Below, piece after piece: positions 44,981 through 52,917 of a stretch of 64,000 bases of DNA. The position numbers and the translations under genes were made by a program. Position 1 is the first letter of the stretch. Each line of letters opens with the position of its first letter. The stretch is from an uncultured Lachnospiraceae bacterium (GTDB lineage: Bacteria > Bacillota > Clostridia > Lachnospirales > Lachnospiraceae). The notes below the pieces were generated by a model, which worked only from the letters and a program-made list of their open reading frames with translations, was not told the DNA's origin and made no database searches. Where the stretch lies: assembly GCA_900544445.1 (NCBI GenBank), contig UQVK01000008.1, forward strand, positions 1 to 64,000, read 5' to 3'.

Positions 44981-47842
44981 TTGTTAGAAAAGATACGTGA
45001 CAGCATTGTAAACTTCATAACCTCCCGGACCACGGTTCTCACGATTCTCTTTATTGTGATGGCCGGCGTACTGATTCAGCGGATTTTTGAGCTGCAGATC
45101 GTGAATGGGGAAACCTATCAGAATGAGTTTTCTCTGCAGATCAGAAGAGAACGTTCCATTGCGAGCTCCCGCGGAAATATCTACGATCGGAACGGAAAGC
45201 TTCTTGCCTATAATGATCTGGCTTATTCGGTGACGATCGAGGATGTTTATGAGAACACGAATAAAAACGCGAACATGAACGCCACCCTGCTTGAGGTTTT
45301 TCGTATCCTGGAGAAAAACGGTGATGAAGTGGTCAGCGATTTCAACGTTTATCTGGATGAAGACGGGGATTATGCCTTCAGCGTCAGCGGGACAAGCCTG
45401 CAGCGGTTTCTGGCGGATGTGTACGGCTATGCGTCCATTGACGATATGGATGAAAAGGAGAAAAATTCGACTCCTCAGGAACTCATCGATTTTCTGTGTG
45501 AAAATTATGGCATCGGAGAACGAACGGATCCGAATGACAGCAGTACCTTCGTTCCGGGACAGGGTTATACGAAGGAGGAGGTCATAAAGCTTGTCACTGT
45601 CCGTTATGCAATGCGGGCGAACAGTTATCAGAAATACATACCGACCACAATCGCAACGGATGTGAGCGAGGAAACGGTGGCAGCCATCGAAGAGAACAAG
45701 GAGGCGCTTACCGGTATCGATATTGCTGAGGATACCATCCGGCGCTATGTAAACGGAACCTATTTTTCCCATATCATCGGATATACGGGAAAAATCTCTT
45801 CGGAAGAGCTCACAAGTCTGAATGAACAGACGGACGACGGTTCCGGCGAGGACCGGTATGAAATGAACGACATTGTGGGAAAATCCGGCATTGAGAGCGT
45901 GATGGAAACCTATCTGCAGGGAGAAAAGGGCAGTGAGACGATTTACGTTGACAATCTGGGAAGAGAGATCTATTCCGAGGGCAGAGTGGAATCGGTCGCA
46001 GGGGGCAATGTCTACCTGACGCTGGACGCCGATCTGCAGGAGGCGGTTTACAACATTCTGGAAGAAAGTATTGCGGGTATCCTGCTGGATAAGATCAGGA
46101 ATGTGAAGGTGTACAATTCCACAGGACGAGCTTCGGACATTATCATTCCCATCGATGATGTTTATTTCGCCCTGTTCAACAACAATGTCATTGATATGGA
46201 GCATCTGGCGTTGGAGGATGCGGGAGAATATGAAAAAGAGGTCTACCAGGCATTTCTCTCCTGGCGTGAGCGCGTCCTGGACTGGCTTTCTCAGGAGCTG
46301 TATACGGACCGGACGCCCTACAGCCAGCTGGATGAGGAATTTCAGGCTTATGAAAGCTATATTGTAAGCGATCTTCTGATTGATGATACGGGAGTGCTTA
46401 CGGTAGATACCCAGGATTCGGTTTATCAGCAGTGGTCCAGCGAAGAAACCATTTCCTTAAGCGAGTTTCTGGAATATGCGATCGCGCAGAACTGGGTGGA
46501 TGTGACGGAACTGGACATGGAGGAAAGCTACGCGGATTCCTCGGAGGTGTTTAACCGCCTGGTGGATTTCATCGTTCAGGAGCTCGAAAGCAAAGCCTTT
46601 TATAAAGAAATGTTCCGTTATATGATCCGAAACAATGCCATTACCGGCACGCAGATCTGTATGGTTTTGATCGAACAGAATCTGGTATCGGTGACGGAAG
46701 AAGAGGAGGCGGCTCTTCTTTCCGGCTCGGTTTCCGCCTATGACTTCATGCGGGAGCTGATTTCTGAACTGCAGATTACCCCGGCTCAGCTCGCTCTGAA
46801 TCCCTATTCGGGTTCCTGTGTCGTGGTGGATCCCAATTCCGGAGAGGTGCTGGCTCTGGTCAGTTATCCGAGCTATGACAACAACCGTCTGGCAAATGGC
46901 ATAGATGCCGACTATTATGCGGGCCTGCAGAGCGATCTGTCCAATCCGCTCTGGAATTATGCCACGCAGATGCGTTCGGCGCCCGGCTCTACCTACAAAC
47001 CGGTGGTCGCGACCACTCTTCTGATGGAAGGCGTGACGAATCTGACGGAGACGGTGAACTGCGTCGGTTCCTTTACCCGGTTCTCAGACAGAGCTTTCCG
47101 ATGCTGGGTTTATCCCGGTTCGCATGGAAGCCTGAATATTTCCGAGGCGATCACCAATTCCTGTAACTTCTTCTTCTATGAGATGGCCTACAGGATGGGA
47201 ACGGGAACGGACGGCACTTTTAATTCGGACCTTGCAAATGAAAAAATGCGTATCTATGCGGATCTTTATGGCCTGACGGAAAAATCAGGCATCGAGATTG
47301 AAGAATCTACGCCTCAGTTTTCTACGGAGAACGCCGTCCCTTCCGCAATTGGACAGGGAAATCATAACTATACTACGGTGGGACTTGCCCGGTATATTGC
47401 TACCGTCGCCAACAGCGGAACCTGCTATAACCTGAGCCTTCTGGACAGGGTGACGGATCACGCGGGAAATCTGCTTGAGGACTATACGCCCGATGTGAGA
47501 AATACCATAGAAATGCCCACATCCTACTGGAATGCCATTCATGAAGGCATGCATGGCGTAACGGAAAATTCGGACTATTTCAGTAATCTTGAGCTGGAAA
47601 CGGCCGGCAAGACAGGAACGGCAGAGGTTACGAGCCTGGTGCCGAACCATGCGCTGTTCGTGGGATATGCGCCCTATGACGATCCGGAAATCGCGATTTC
47701 GGTCAGAATCGGAAACGGCTATTCCTCCGGTTATGCCGCGCAGGTTGGTGCCAAAGTGTTCCGTTACTATTTTGGCCTGGATGAGGAGGATGAAATTATC
47801 ACAGGAAACGCCAATATCATTGAGTCTACGGGAGGCGATTGA
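44981..47842 (+). CDS. mrdA: Penicillin-binding protein 2 (elongation transpeptidase) with a large insertion
   Basis: 953 aa class B PBP. One membrane helix (about 11-32) precedes the dimerisation region with RGNIYDRNGKLLAYND. The transpeptidase has STYK (Ser 670), SCN (727-729) and KTGT (877-880). Between LDADLQ (about 347) and GSCVVVDPNSGEVLAL (about 609) lies an acidic, helical insertion of about 250 residues absent from B. subtilis or E. coli PBP2. The start is TTG 44981 after AAGGAG, since ATG 44954 lies inside mreD without a site. It works with RodA, encoded downstream. Confidence 0.92.
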   Translation: MLEKIRDSIVNFITSRTTVLTILFIVMAGVLIQRIFELQIVNGETYQNEFSLQIRRERSIASSRGNIYDRNGKLLAYNDLAYSVTIEDVYENTNKNANMNATLLEVFRILEKNGDEVVSDFNVYLDEDGDYAFSVSGTSLQRFLADVYGYASIDDMDEKEKNSTPQELIDFLCENYGIGERTDPNDSSTFVPGQGYTKEEVIKLVTVRYAMRANSYQKYIPTTIATDVSEETVAAIEENKEALTGIDIAEDTIRRYVNGTYFSHIIGYTGKISSEELTSLNEQTDDGSGEDRYEMNDIVGKSGIESVMETYLQGEKGSETIYVDNLGREIYSEGRVESVAGGNVYLTLDADLQEAVYNILEESIAGILLDKIRNVKVYNSTGRASDIIIPIDDVYFALFNNNVIDMEHLALEDAGEYEKEVYQAFLSWRERVLDWLSQELYTDRTPYSQLDEEFQAYESYIVSDLLIDDTGVLTVDTQDSVYQQWSSEETISLSEFLEYAIAQNWVDVTELDMEESYADSSEVFNRLVDFIVQELESKAFYKEMFRYMIRNNAITGTQICMVLIEQNLVSVTEEEEAALLSGSVSAYDFMRELISELQITPAQLALNPYSGSCVVVDPNSGEVLALVSYPSYDNNRLANGIDADYYAGLQSDLSNPLWNYATQMRSAPGSTYKPVVATTLLMEGVTNLTETVNCVGSFTRFSDRAFRCWVYPGSHGSLNISEAITNSCNFFFYEMAYRMGTGTDGTFNSDLANEKMRIYADLYGLTEKSGIEIEESTPQFSTENAVPSAIGQGNHNYTTVGLARYIATVANSGTCYNLSLLDRVTDHAGNLLEDYTPDVRNTIEMPTSYWNAIHEGMHGVTENSDYFSNLELETAGKTGTAEVTSLVPNHALFVGYAPYDDPEIAISVRIGNGYSSGYAAQVGAKVFRYYFGLDEEDEIITGNANIIESTGGD

Positions 47843-47867
47843 TACGAAAACGGCCAGAAAAGATGCA

Positions 47868-48572
47868 GTGGTGATCAAACGTTTTCAGAATGGAATCCGT
47901 CTGTATCTGGATGCAGAAATGGAATTTGATGAACTGAAGGCGGAGGTGGCGGAGAAATTCCGCCGCTCGGCAGCCTTCTTTCAGGATGCTTTCGTCGCCG
48001 TATCCTTTGAAGGACGTTCGCTGACGCCGGAGCAGGAAGCCGGACTGGTGGAAGCCATTACGGAAAATTCTTCTCTGGAGGTGACCTGCCTGATCGGAAA
48101 AGAAGAGGAAGACGGTGTGCTTTATGCCCGGGCGGTGGAAGCCGCTTTTCGACGGTTCGCCGACCGTGAAAATACGGGACGCTTTTACCGGGGAACGCTG
48201 AAAAAAGGACAGATTCTGGAATCCTCCGGAAGCATCATCATTGTCGGTGATGTGAATCCCGGCGCGTGCGTGATTTCTTCCGGAAACGTGGTCATTCTCG
48301 GAGCCCTTCGCGGAACGGCCATATGCGGCGGAGACGGAAGGGCGGGAAGCTTTATTGCAGCGCTTGAAATGACCCCGCAAAAATTAAAGATCGGGGATTT
48401 CAAATATCTTACACGGGAAAAAGAGGAAATGGGCCGTCTCGGGCCGTTTCTTTCCAGAATCGGGCTTCTGCCTGATGGGGGCGGCCATGTGCCGCCTGAA
48501 GGAGTCAGAATACAGCCGCAGGTGGCTTATGTGGAACAGGACCGCATAGTCTGTAAGACAATTTACGAATGA
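47868..48572 (+). CDS. minC: Septum-site inhibitor MinC
   Basis: 234 aa. The N-terminal part has VVIKRFQNGIRLYLD, fitting the MinC_N domain. The C-terminal beta-helix has SSGSIIIVGDVNPGACVISSGNVVILGALRGTA, the MinC_C hallmark. It binds MinD and blocks FtsZ assembly away from midcell. The start is unclear: alignment by eye places the first residue near 47856, where no ATG exists in this frame. GTG 47868 is chosen; TTG 47820 and ATG 47790 are alternatives inside the PBP2 end. No good ribosome binding site precedes any. Confidence 0.85.
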   Translation: MVIKRFQNGIRLYLDAEMEFDELKAEVAEKFRRSAAFFQDAFVAVSFEGRSLTPEQEAGLVEAITENSSLEVTCLIGKEEEDGVLYARAVEAAFRRFADRENTGRFYRGTLKKGQILESSGSIIIVGDVNPGACVISSGNVVILGALRGTAICGGDGRAGSFIAALEMTPQKLKIGDFKYLTREKEEMGRLGPFLSRIGLLPDGGGHVPPEGVRIQPQVAYVEQDRIVCKTIYE

Positions 48573-48630
48573 ATCACTGACCGTCCGAACGGCGCTCAGG
48601 GGACAAATATTCCGAATCGGAGGTATTTGC

Positions 48631-49440
48631 ATGAGTGAAGTAATTGTCGTTACATCAGGAAAAGGCGGCGTGGGAAAGACGACCACAACCGCGAACGTCG
48701 GTACGGGTCTTGCGGCCATGGGCAAGCGGGTCGTGCTGATCGACACGGACATCGGCCTCAGGAATCTGGATGTGGTCATGGGGCTGGAAAACCGGATCGT
48801 CTACAATCTGGTGGATGTGGTGGAGGGCAACTGCCGTGTCAAGCAGGCGCTGATCAAGGATAAGCGCTATTCCGGCCTGTATCTGCTTCCGTCCGCACAG
48901 ACGCGGGATAAAACCGCGGTAAATGAAAGCCAGATGATCAAGCTGATTGAGCATCTGAAGGGACAGTTTGAATACATTATTCTGGACTGTCCTGCCGGCA
49001 TTGAGCAGGGGTTTAAAAATGCGATAGCCGGTGCGGACAGAGCACTCGTGGTCACAACGCCCGAGGTATCCGCCATCCGGGATGCGGATCGCATCATCGG
49101 CCTTCTTGAGGCTCACGACTTCGCCCGGATCGACCTGGTTATCAACCGGATGCGTTATGACATGGTCCGCCGTGGGGACATGATGACATCAGGCGATGTG
49201 GTGGATATCCTTGCGATTCCGCTGATCGGCATTGTGCCTGATGATGAAAATGTGGTGATTGCCACCAATCAGGGAGAACCCCTGGTGGGGAACAATACGC
49301 TGGCCGGACAGGCCTATCAGAACATCTGCTGCAGAGTTCTGGGGAAGGAGGTTCCCTTTCTGGATCTGGAACATCCGGTTTCCTTCTGGACGAGATTTAC
49401 CGGTATTTTTCATAAAAGTCAGGAGGGACGGATCGGATGA
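48631..49440 (+). CDS. minD: Septum-site ATPase MinD
   Basis: 269 aa. The deviant Walker A is GKGGVGKTTT with the signature lysine, followed by LIDTDIGLRNLDVVMG and ILDCPAGIE. The C-terminus (FWTRFTGIFHKSQEG) fits the amphipathic membrane-targeting helix. It recruits MinC to the membrane. ATG 48631 follows GGAGGT. Its last codon overlaps minE (ATGA). Confidence 0.97.
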   Translation: MSEVIVVTSGKGGVGKTTTTANVGTGLAAMGKRVVLIDTDIGLRNLDVVMGLENRIVYNLVDVVEGNCRVKQALIKDKRYSGLYLLPSAQTRDKTAVNESQMIKLIEHLKGQFEYIILDCPAGIEQGFKNAIAGADRALVVTTPEVSAIRDADRIIGLLEAHDFARIDLVINRMRYDMVRRGDMMTSGDVVDILAIPLIGIVPDDENVVIATNQGEPLVGNNTLAGQAYQNICCRVLGKEVPFLDLEHPVSFWTRFTGIFHKSQEGRIG

Positions 49441-49709
49441 GAATACGCAATCTTTTTAAAAGAAAATCCTCCAGGCAGGTGGCAAAGGACAGGCTGAAGA
49501 TTCTCCTGATTTCCGATCGTGCCGGCTGTTCTCCGGAGATGCTGGAAATGATCAAGAAGGATATCGCGGAGGTGATATCCAAATACATGAAGATCGATAC
49601 GAACAATATGGAGATACAGATCAGCAAATCCGCGCTCAGAGGGAGAGGCAAGAACCCCACACTGTATGCGGATATCCCGATCCTGGATCTTCGTAACCAG
49701 ACGTTTTGA
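49437..49709 (+). CDS. minE: Topological specificity factor MinE
   Basis: 90 aa, normal length. The N-terminus has SSRQVAKDRLKILLISDRAG, the MinD-binding helix region, followed by MLEMIKKDIAEVISKYMKID and a beta-rich C-terminal part ending NPTLYADIPI. MinE with MinC and MinD suggests oscillating Min control; B. subtilis lacks MinE and uses DivIVA, so this organism resembles other Clostridia here. Confidence 0.95.
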   Translation: MRIRNLFKRKSSRQVAKDRLKILLISDRAGCSPEMLEMIKKDIAEVISKYMKIDTNNMEIQISKSALRGRGKNPTLYADIPILDLRNQTF

Positions 49710-49745
49710 GCGTCACCGAACGCTCTCTGACAGAATGAGGAAAAC

Positions 49746-50858
49746 ATGTTTAAAAGATATCAACTAAAGAATTATGACTTCAAGCTGGTTCTGCTGCTGC
49801 TCATGATCTCCATTATCGGAGTCATGGCAGTCGGCAGCGCAGATGAATCCCAGCAGCAGAGACAGCTGTTCGGGGTAGCCCTGGGGATGGGGATCATGGT
49901 GGTGATTTCTCTGATTGACTATTCTCAGCTTCTGAGATTGTACTGGGTATACTATGTGCTGTCTATCGGCATGCTTGGGGCTGTTCTGATCTGGGGAGAG
50001 GAGGTAAACGGCGCCACACGCTGGATCAACATTCCACATCTGATTCAGTTCCAGCCGTCAGAAATTACAAAAATTTTATTGATTTTATTCTACGCACAGT
50101 TTATTATTAAACATAGGGAGAGACTGAATACCTTCAGGATACTTTCCCTATGTGTGTTATTGATGCTGCCTGCCATTGTCCTTTTGTACATGGAGCCGAA
50201 CCTTTCCACAACCATTCTGTACTGTGTTCTTTTCTGCGTGCTGATGTTTGTGGGGGGAATAAGCTACAAAATTATCGGGGCAATTCTCGCTGTAGCCGTG
50301 CCGTCCATGGCTGTACTGCTTTATCTCGTGATGCAGCCCGGACAGACACTGATCAGAGGGTATCAGCTGACGCGGATCCTCGCCTGGCTGAATCCGGAAC
50401 AGTATGCGGACACAGAGGCCTACCAGCAGCTCAATTCAGTCATGGCGATTGGATCAGGCCAGCTTTGGGGAAAGGGCTTGAACAATAATGTGATAGCGTC
50501 AGTGAACAACGGTAATTTCATTTCGGAACCGGAGACGGATTTCATTTTTGCGGTGATCGGAGAAGAAATGGGATTTGTGGGATCCTGTACGGTGATCGTT
50601 CTGCTCTTTCTGATTGCGCTGGAGTGTATCTCCATAGCCAGGCAGGCGAAGGATCTGTCGGGAACCATCATCGCGTCCGGGATGGCGGCGATCATCGGTT
50701 TTCAAAGCTTTATGAACATCGCTGTGGCCACGATGATTATGCCGAATACCGGAATTCCGCTTCCTTTTGTCAGTTCCGGACTAACGTCGCTGGTCAGTCT
50801 TTTCATAGGAATGGGATTCGTACTGAATGTCCGATTGCAGAGGAAAAAAATTTACTAG
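49746..50858 (+). CDS. rodA: SEDS family peptidoglycan glycosyltransferase RodA
   Basis: 370 aa with about 10 membrane helices. Signatures include VNGATRWINI and QPSEITKILLILF, then the extracellular-loop region before FAVIGEEMGFVGS, and late NTGIPLPFVSSGLTSLVS. RodA polymerises lipid II with PBP2. The location after the Min genes and in the same operon as mrdA favours RodA over FtsW or SpoVE. ATG 49746 is 36 bases after minE. Confidence 0.93.
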   Translation: MFKRYQLKNYDFKLVLLLLMISIIGVMAVGSADESQQQRQLFGVALGMGIMVVISLIDYSQLLRLYWVYYVLSIGMLGAVLIWGEEVNGATRWINIPHLIQFQPSEITKILLILFYAQFIIKHRERLNTFRILSLCVLLMLPAIVLLYMEPNLSTTILYCVLFCVLMFVGGISYKIIGAILAVAVPSMAVLLYLVMQPGQTLIRGYQLTRILAWLNPEQYADTEAYQQLNSVMAIGSGQLWGKGLNNNVIASVNNGNFISEPETDFIFAVIGEEMGFVGSCTVIVLLFLIALECISIARQAKDLSGTIIASGMAAIIGFQSFMNIAVATMIMPNTGIPLPFVSSGLTSLVSLFIGMGFVLNVRLQRKKIY

Positions 50859-50875
50859 TATAGGAGAAGGTGGCT

Positions 50876-51271
50876 ATGAATATTGCACTGATTGCGCATG
50901 ACGCAAAAAAGAAGCTGATGCAGAATTTCTGTATCGCTTACAGGGGGATTTTGAGCAAGAATGATCTTTACGCAACAGGTACAACGGGACGGTTGATTGA
51001 AGAGGTGACCAATCTGAATGTGCATAAATTCCTTGCCGGCCATCTCGGAGGAGAACAGCAGATCGGCGCTCAGATTGAGCATAACCAGATTGATCTGGTC
51101 ATTTTTCTGAGAGATCCGCTGACTTCGAAGTCCCATGAACCGGATGTGAATAACGTGGTGAGGCTGTGCGATATTCATAACATCCCTCTGGCAACGAATG
51201 TTGCTACGGCGGAACTATTAATCAAATCACTTGACAGAGGAGATCTGGAGTGGCGTGAAATGTACAAATAG
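50876..51271 (+). CDS. mgsA: Methylglyoxal synthase
   Basis: 131 aa. It converts dihydroxyacetone phosphate to methylglyoxal, relieving phosphosugar stress. [21 protein letters not shown] and the catalytic [17 protein letters not shown] are typical. ATG 50876 follows GGAGAAGG. It shares the direction and close spacing (17 bases) of the rodA gene, a linkage seen in many Clostridia. Confidence 0.96.
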   Translation: MNIALIAHDAKKKLMQNFCIAYRGILSKNDLYATGTTGRLIEEVTNLNVHKFLAGHLGGEQQIGAQIEHNQIDLVIFLRDPLTSKSHEPDVNNVVRLCDIHNIPLATNVATAELLIKSLDRGDLEWREMYK

Positions 51272-52256
51272 CATGAGAACATTCTTGAACAGGGGCGTGG
51301 CCCTGCTTTGCGTGGCGTCGCTCCTTTTTTTGATGCCCGGATGCGGTGGCAGGGAGATTCCGCTTGCCTATGATTTGGATTCCGATGTTTCCAGTTTCCG
51401 GATTTCGGATGATTCTGCCGGTACGGTGGCGGATTCCTTTGCTCAGGATCTGTGTGTGACGACGGGAGATGTGGGAACGGACGCGGCGGATGTGGACACA
51501 GAAGCGTTGACTGCGGCGGGACTTTTCGACCTGAATAACCATGAAGTGCTGTATGCAAGAAACATCCACGAACGGCTGAATCCGGCCAGCCTGACCAAGG
51601 TGATGACCGCACTGGTGGCGCTGAAATACGGAAATACGGACGATACCATTACGGTGACGGATGAGGCCATGATTACGGAATCGGGCGCTACGCTCTGCGG
51701 CCTCGAGGTTGGCGATCAGCTGACGCTGAATCAGGCGCTGCATGCGCTTCTGATTCATTCGGCAAACGATGCTGCTGCGGCAATCGCCGTACATATCGGC
51801 GGAAGCATAGAGGGCTTTGCGGAGCTGATGAATGAAGAAGCGGTAGCCATCGGCGCGACAAACAGCCATTTTGTGAATCCTCATGGACTGACGGCGGACA
51901 ACCATTATGTGACCGCTTATGACATGTATTTGATTTTCAATGAAGCTTTGCAGTATGACCTGATCAGTGAGATTATTCACATGACGAGTTATGAGACAGT
52001 TTATATGGACAGCGAGGGAAATTCCAAAACGCTTTCCTTCAATACGACGAATCAGTATTTGACCGGGACGTACAAGGCTCCGGGGCAGGTGACGGTGATC
52101 GGCGGGAAAACGGGAACCACCAGCGCCGCGGGAAGCTGTCTGATCCTGCTCGCAAGGGATACGGCCGGCAGCCCGTATATCTCAGTTATTCTGAAGGCGA
52201 CGGCGCGAGATGTTCTCTATGAGCAGATGACGAGGCTTTTAAATGTAATTGCTTAA
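51255..52256 (+). CDS. D-alanyl-D-alanine carboxypeptidase, lipoprotein
   Basis: 333 aa, PBP5/DacF-like. The signal peptide ends in a lipobox LMPGC, so the protein should be anchored in the membrane by lipidated Cys. After an acidic linker come the active-site motifs SLTK, SAN (in [10 protein letters not shown]) and KTGT (in [11 protein letters not shown]). It trims stem peptides of peptidoglycan. GTG 51255, preceded by GGAG, overlaps mgsA by 17 bases; ATG 51273, six codons later, is an equally plausible start. Confidence 0.9.
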   Translation: MKCTNSMRTFLNRGVALLCVASLLFLMPGCGGREIPLAYDLDSDVSSFRISDDSAGTVADSFAQDLCVTTGDVGTDAADVDTEALTAAGLFDLNNHEVLYARNIHERLNPASLTKVMTALVALKYGNTDDTITVTDEAMITESGATLCGLEVGDQLTLNQALHALLIHSANDAAAAIAVHIGGSIEGFAELMNEEAVAIGATNSHFVNPHGLTADNHYVTAYDMYLIFNEALQYDLISEIIHMTSYETVYMDSEGNSKTLSFNTTNQYLTGTYKAPGQVTVIGGKTGTTSAAGSCLILLARDTAGSPYISVILKATARDVLYEQMTRLLNVIA

Positions 52257-52261
52257 AAAGG

Positions 52262-52290
52262 TTGTTTTTTCATTGGATTTCATCTATAAT
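52262..52290 (+). promoter_or_regulatory. Sigma-A type promoter for the small P-loop gene
   Basis: TTGTTT (52262-52267) and a perfect TATAAT (52285-52290) are 17 bases apart. The promoter begins six bases after the carboxypeptidase stop and about 52 bases before the next start, so the following gene has its own transcript. Confidence 0.75.
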
Positions 52291-52342
52291 AAGACATATC
52301 TCAAAGGCGTGCAGGCGTCAATTTACTTTAGGAGGGATCGCA

Positions 52343-52765
52343 ATGGTTCAGTTAATCGTAGGCAAAAAGGGGAAAGGCAAGACGAAGCAGCTGTTGGATA
52401 AGGTCAACAGTGAGGTGAAAGAGATCTCCGGAAGTGTTGTATATCTGGATAAAAGCACCAAGCACATGTTTGAACTGAATAATAAGGTGAGACTGATCGA
52501 TGTCCGTGAGTTCATGGTTGAGAATTGTTCGGAATTCATGGGCTTCCTCTGTGGAATCATTTCTCAGGACCGTGACCTTGAAAAGATGTATCTGGACAGC
52601 TTTCTGACAATATCCGGACTGGGAGATGACAGCGATATCCTCCCGGCTGTTGAGAAGCTCGATAAGATCAGTGATGCCTATCACGTTGACTTTGTACTCA
52701 GCGTATCAAAGGACGAGAATGAATTGCCGGATAGCCTGAAGTCGAAGATTGTTGTATCTCTTTAA
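52343..52765 (+). CDS. Small P-loop NTPase-like protein (often labelled PilT-like)
   Basis: 140 aa. The N-terminus has LIVGKKGKGKTKQLL, a Walker A motif, then a putative sensor strand VVYLDKSTK and a late VDFVLSVSKDE in a strand position. The protein is much shorter than PilT ATPases and no second motor half is seen. In databases such proteins from Clostridia are named 'twitching motility protein PilT', a weak name. ATG 52343 follows AGGAGGG. It has its own promoter and its own terminator, so it is a single-gene unit. Confidence 0.7.
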   Translation: MVQLIVGKKGKGKTKQLLDKVNSEVKEISGSVVYLDKSTKHMFELNNKVRLIDVREFMVENCSEFMGFLCGIISQDRDLEKMYLDSFLTISGLGDDSDILPAVEKLDKISDAYHVDFVLSVSKDENELPDSLKSKIVVSL

Positions 52766-52777
52766 ATAGAAGGACAA

Positions 52778-52809
52778 AAAGCCCCGGTTTTTTCCGGGGC
52801 TTTGTTTTT
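52778..52809 (+). terminator. Intrinsic terminator after the small P-loop gene
   Basis: AAAGCCCCGG (52778-52787) pairs with CCGGGGCTTT (52794-52803) across a six-T loop and is followed by GTTTTT. It is one of the clearest rho-independent terminators in the window. Confidence 0.9.
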
Positions 52810-52829
52810 GGGCGGTAAGTCCGGAGGGC

Positions 52830-52900
52830 GCCCGCCGTGCTTGCACGGGCGGGCATCCGACGGGCAACGGACAGCGGGCAGCCATGCTGCGGGCTGCCCG
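52830..52900. repeat. GC-rich double hairpin upstream of the HlyD-like gene
   Basis: GCCCGCC...GTGC faces GCAC...GGGCGGGC (52830-52854, one bulged base). A second perfect stem CGGGCAGCC/GGCTGCCCG spans 52875-52900 with an eight-base loop. They lie just before the ribosome binding site of the next gene. No promoter is evident in the 108-base gap after the terminator. Confidence 0.5.
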
Positions 52901-52917
52901 GTTCGGAGGAGTGTGGA

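Noticed and set aside
47589..47867. Long upstream extension of minC inside mrdA
   Set aside because: It is the shifted frame of the conserved PBP2 C-terminus, and the MinC fold begins near 47868.
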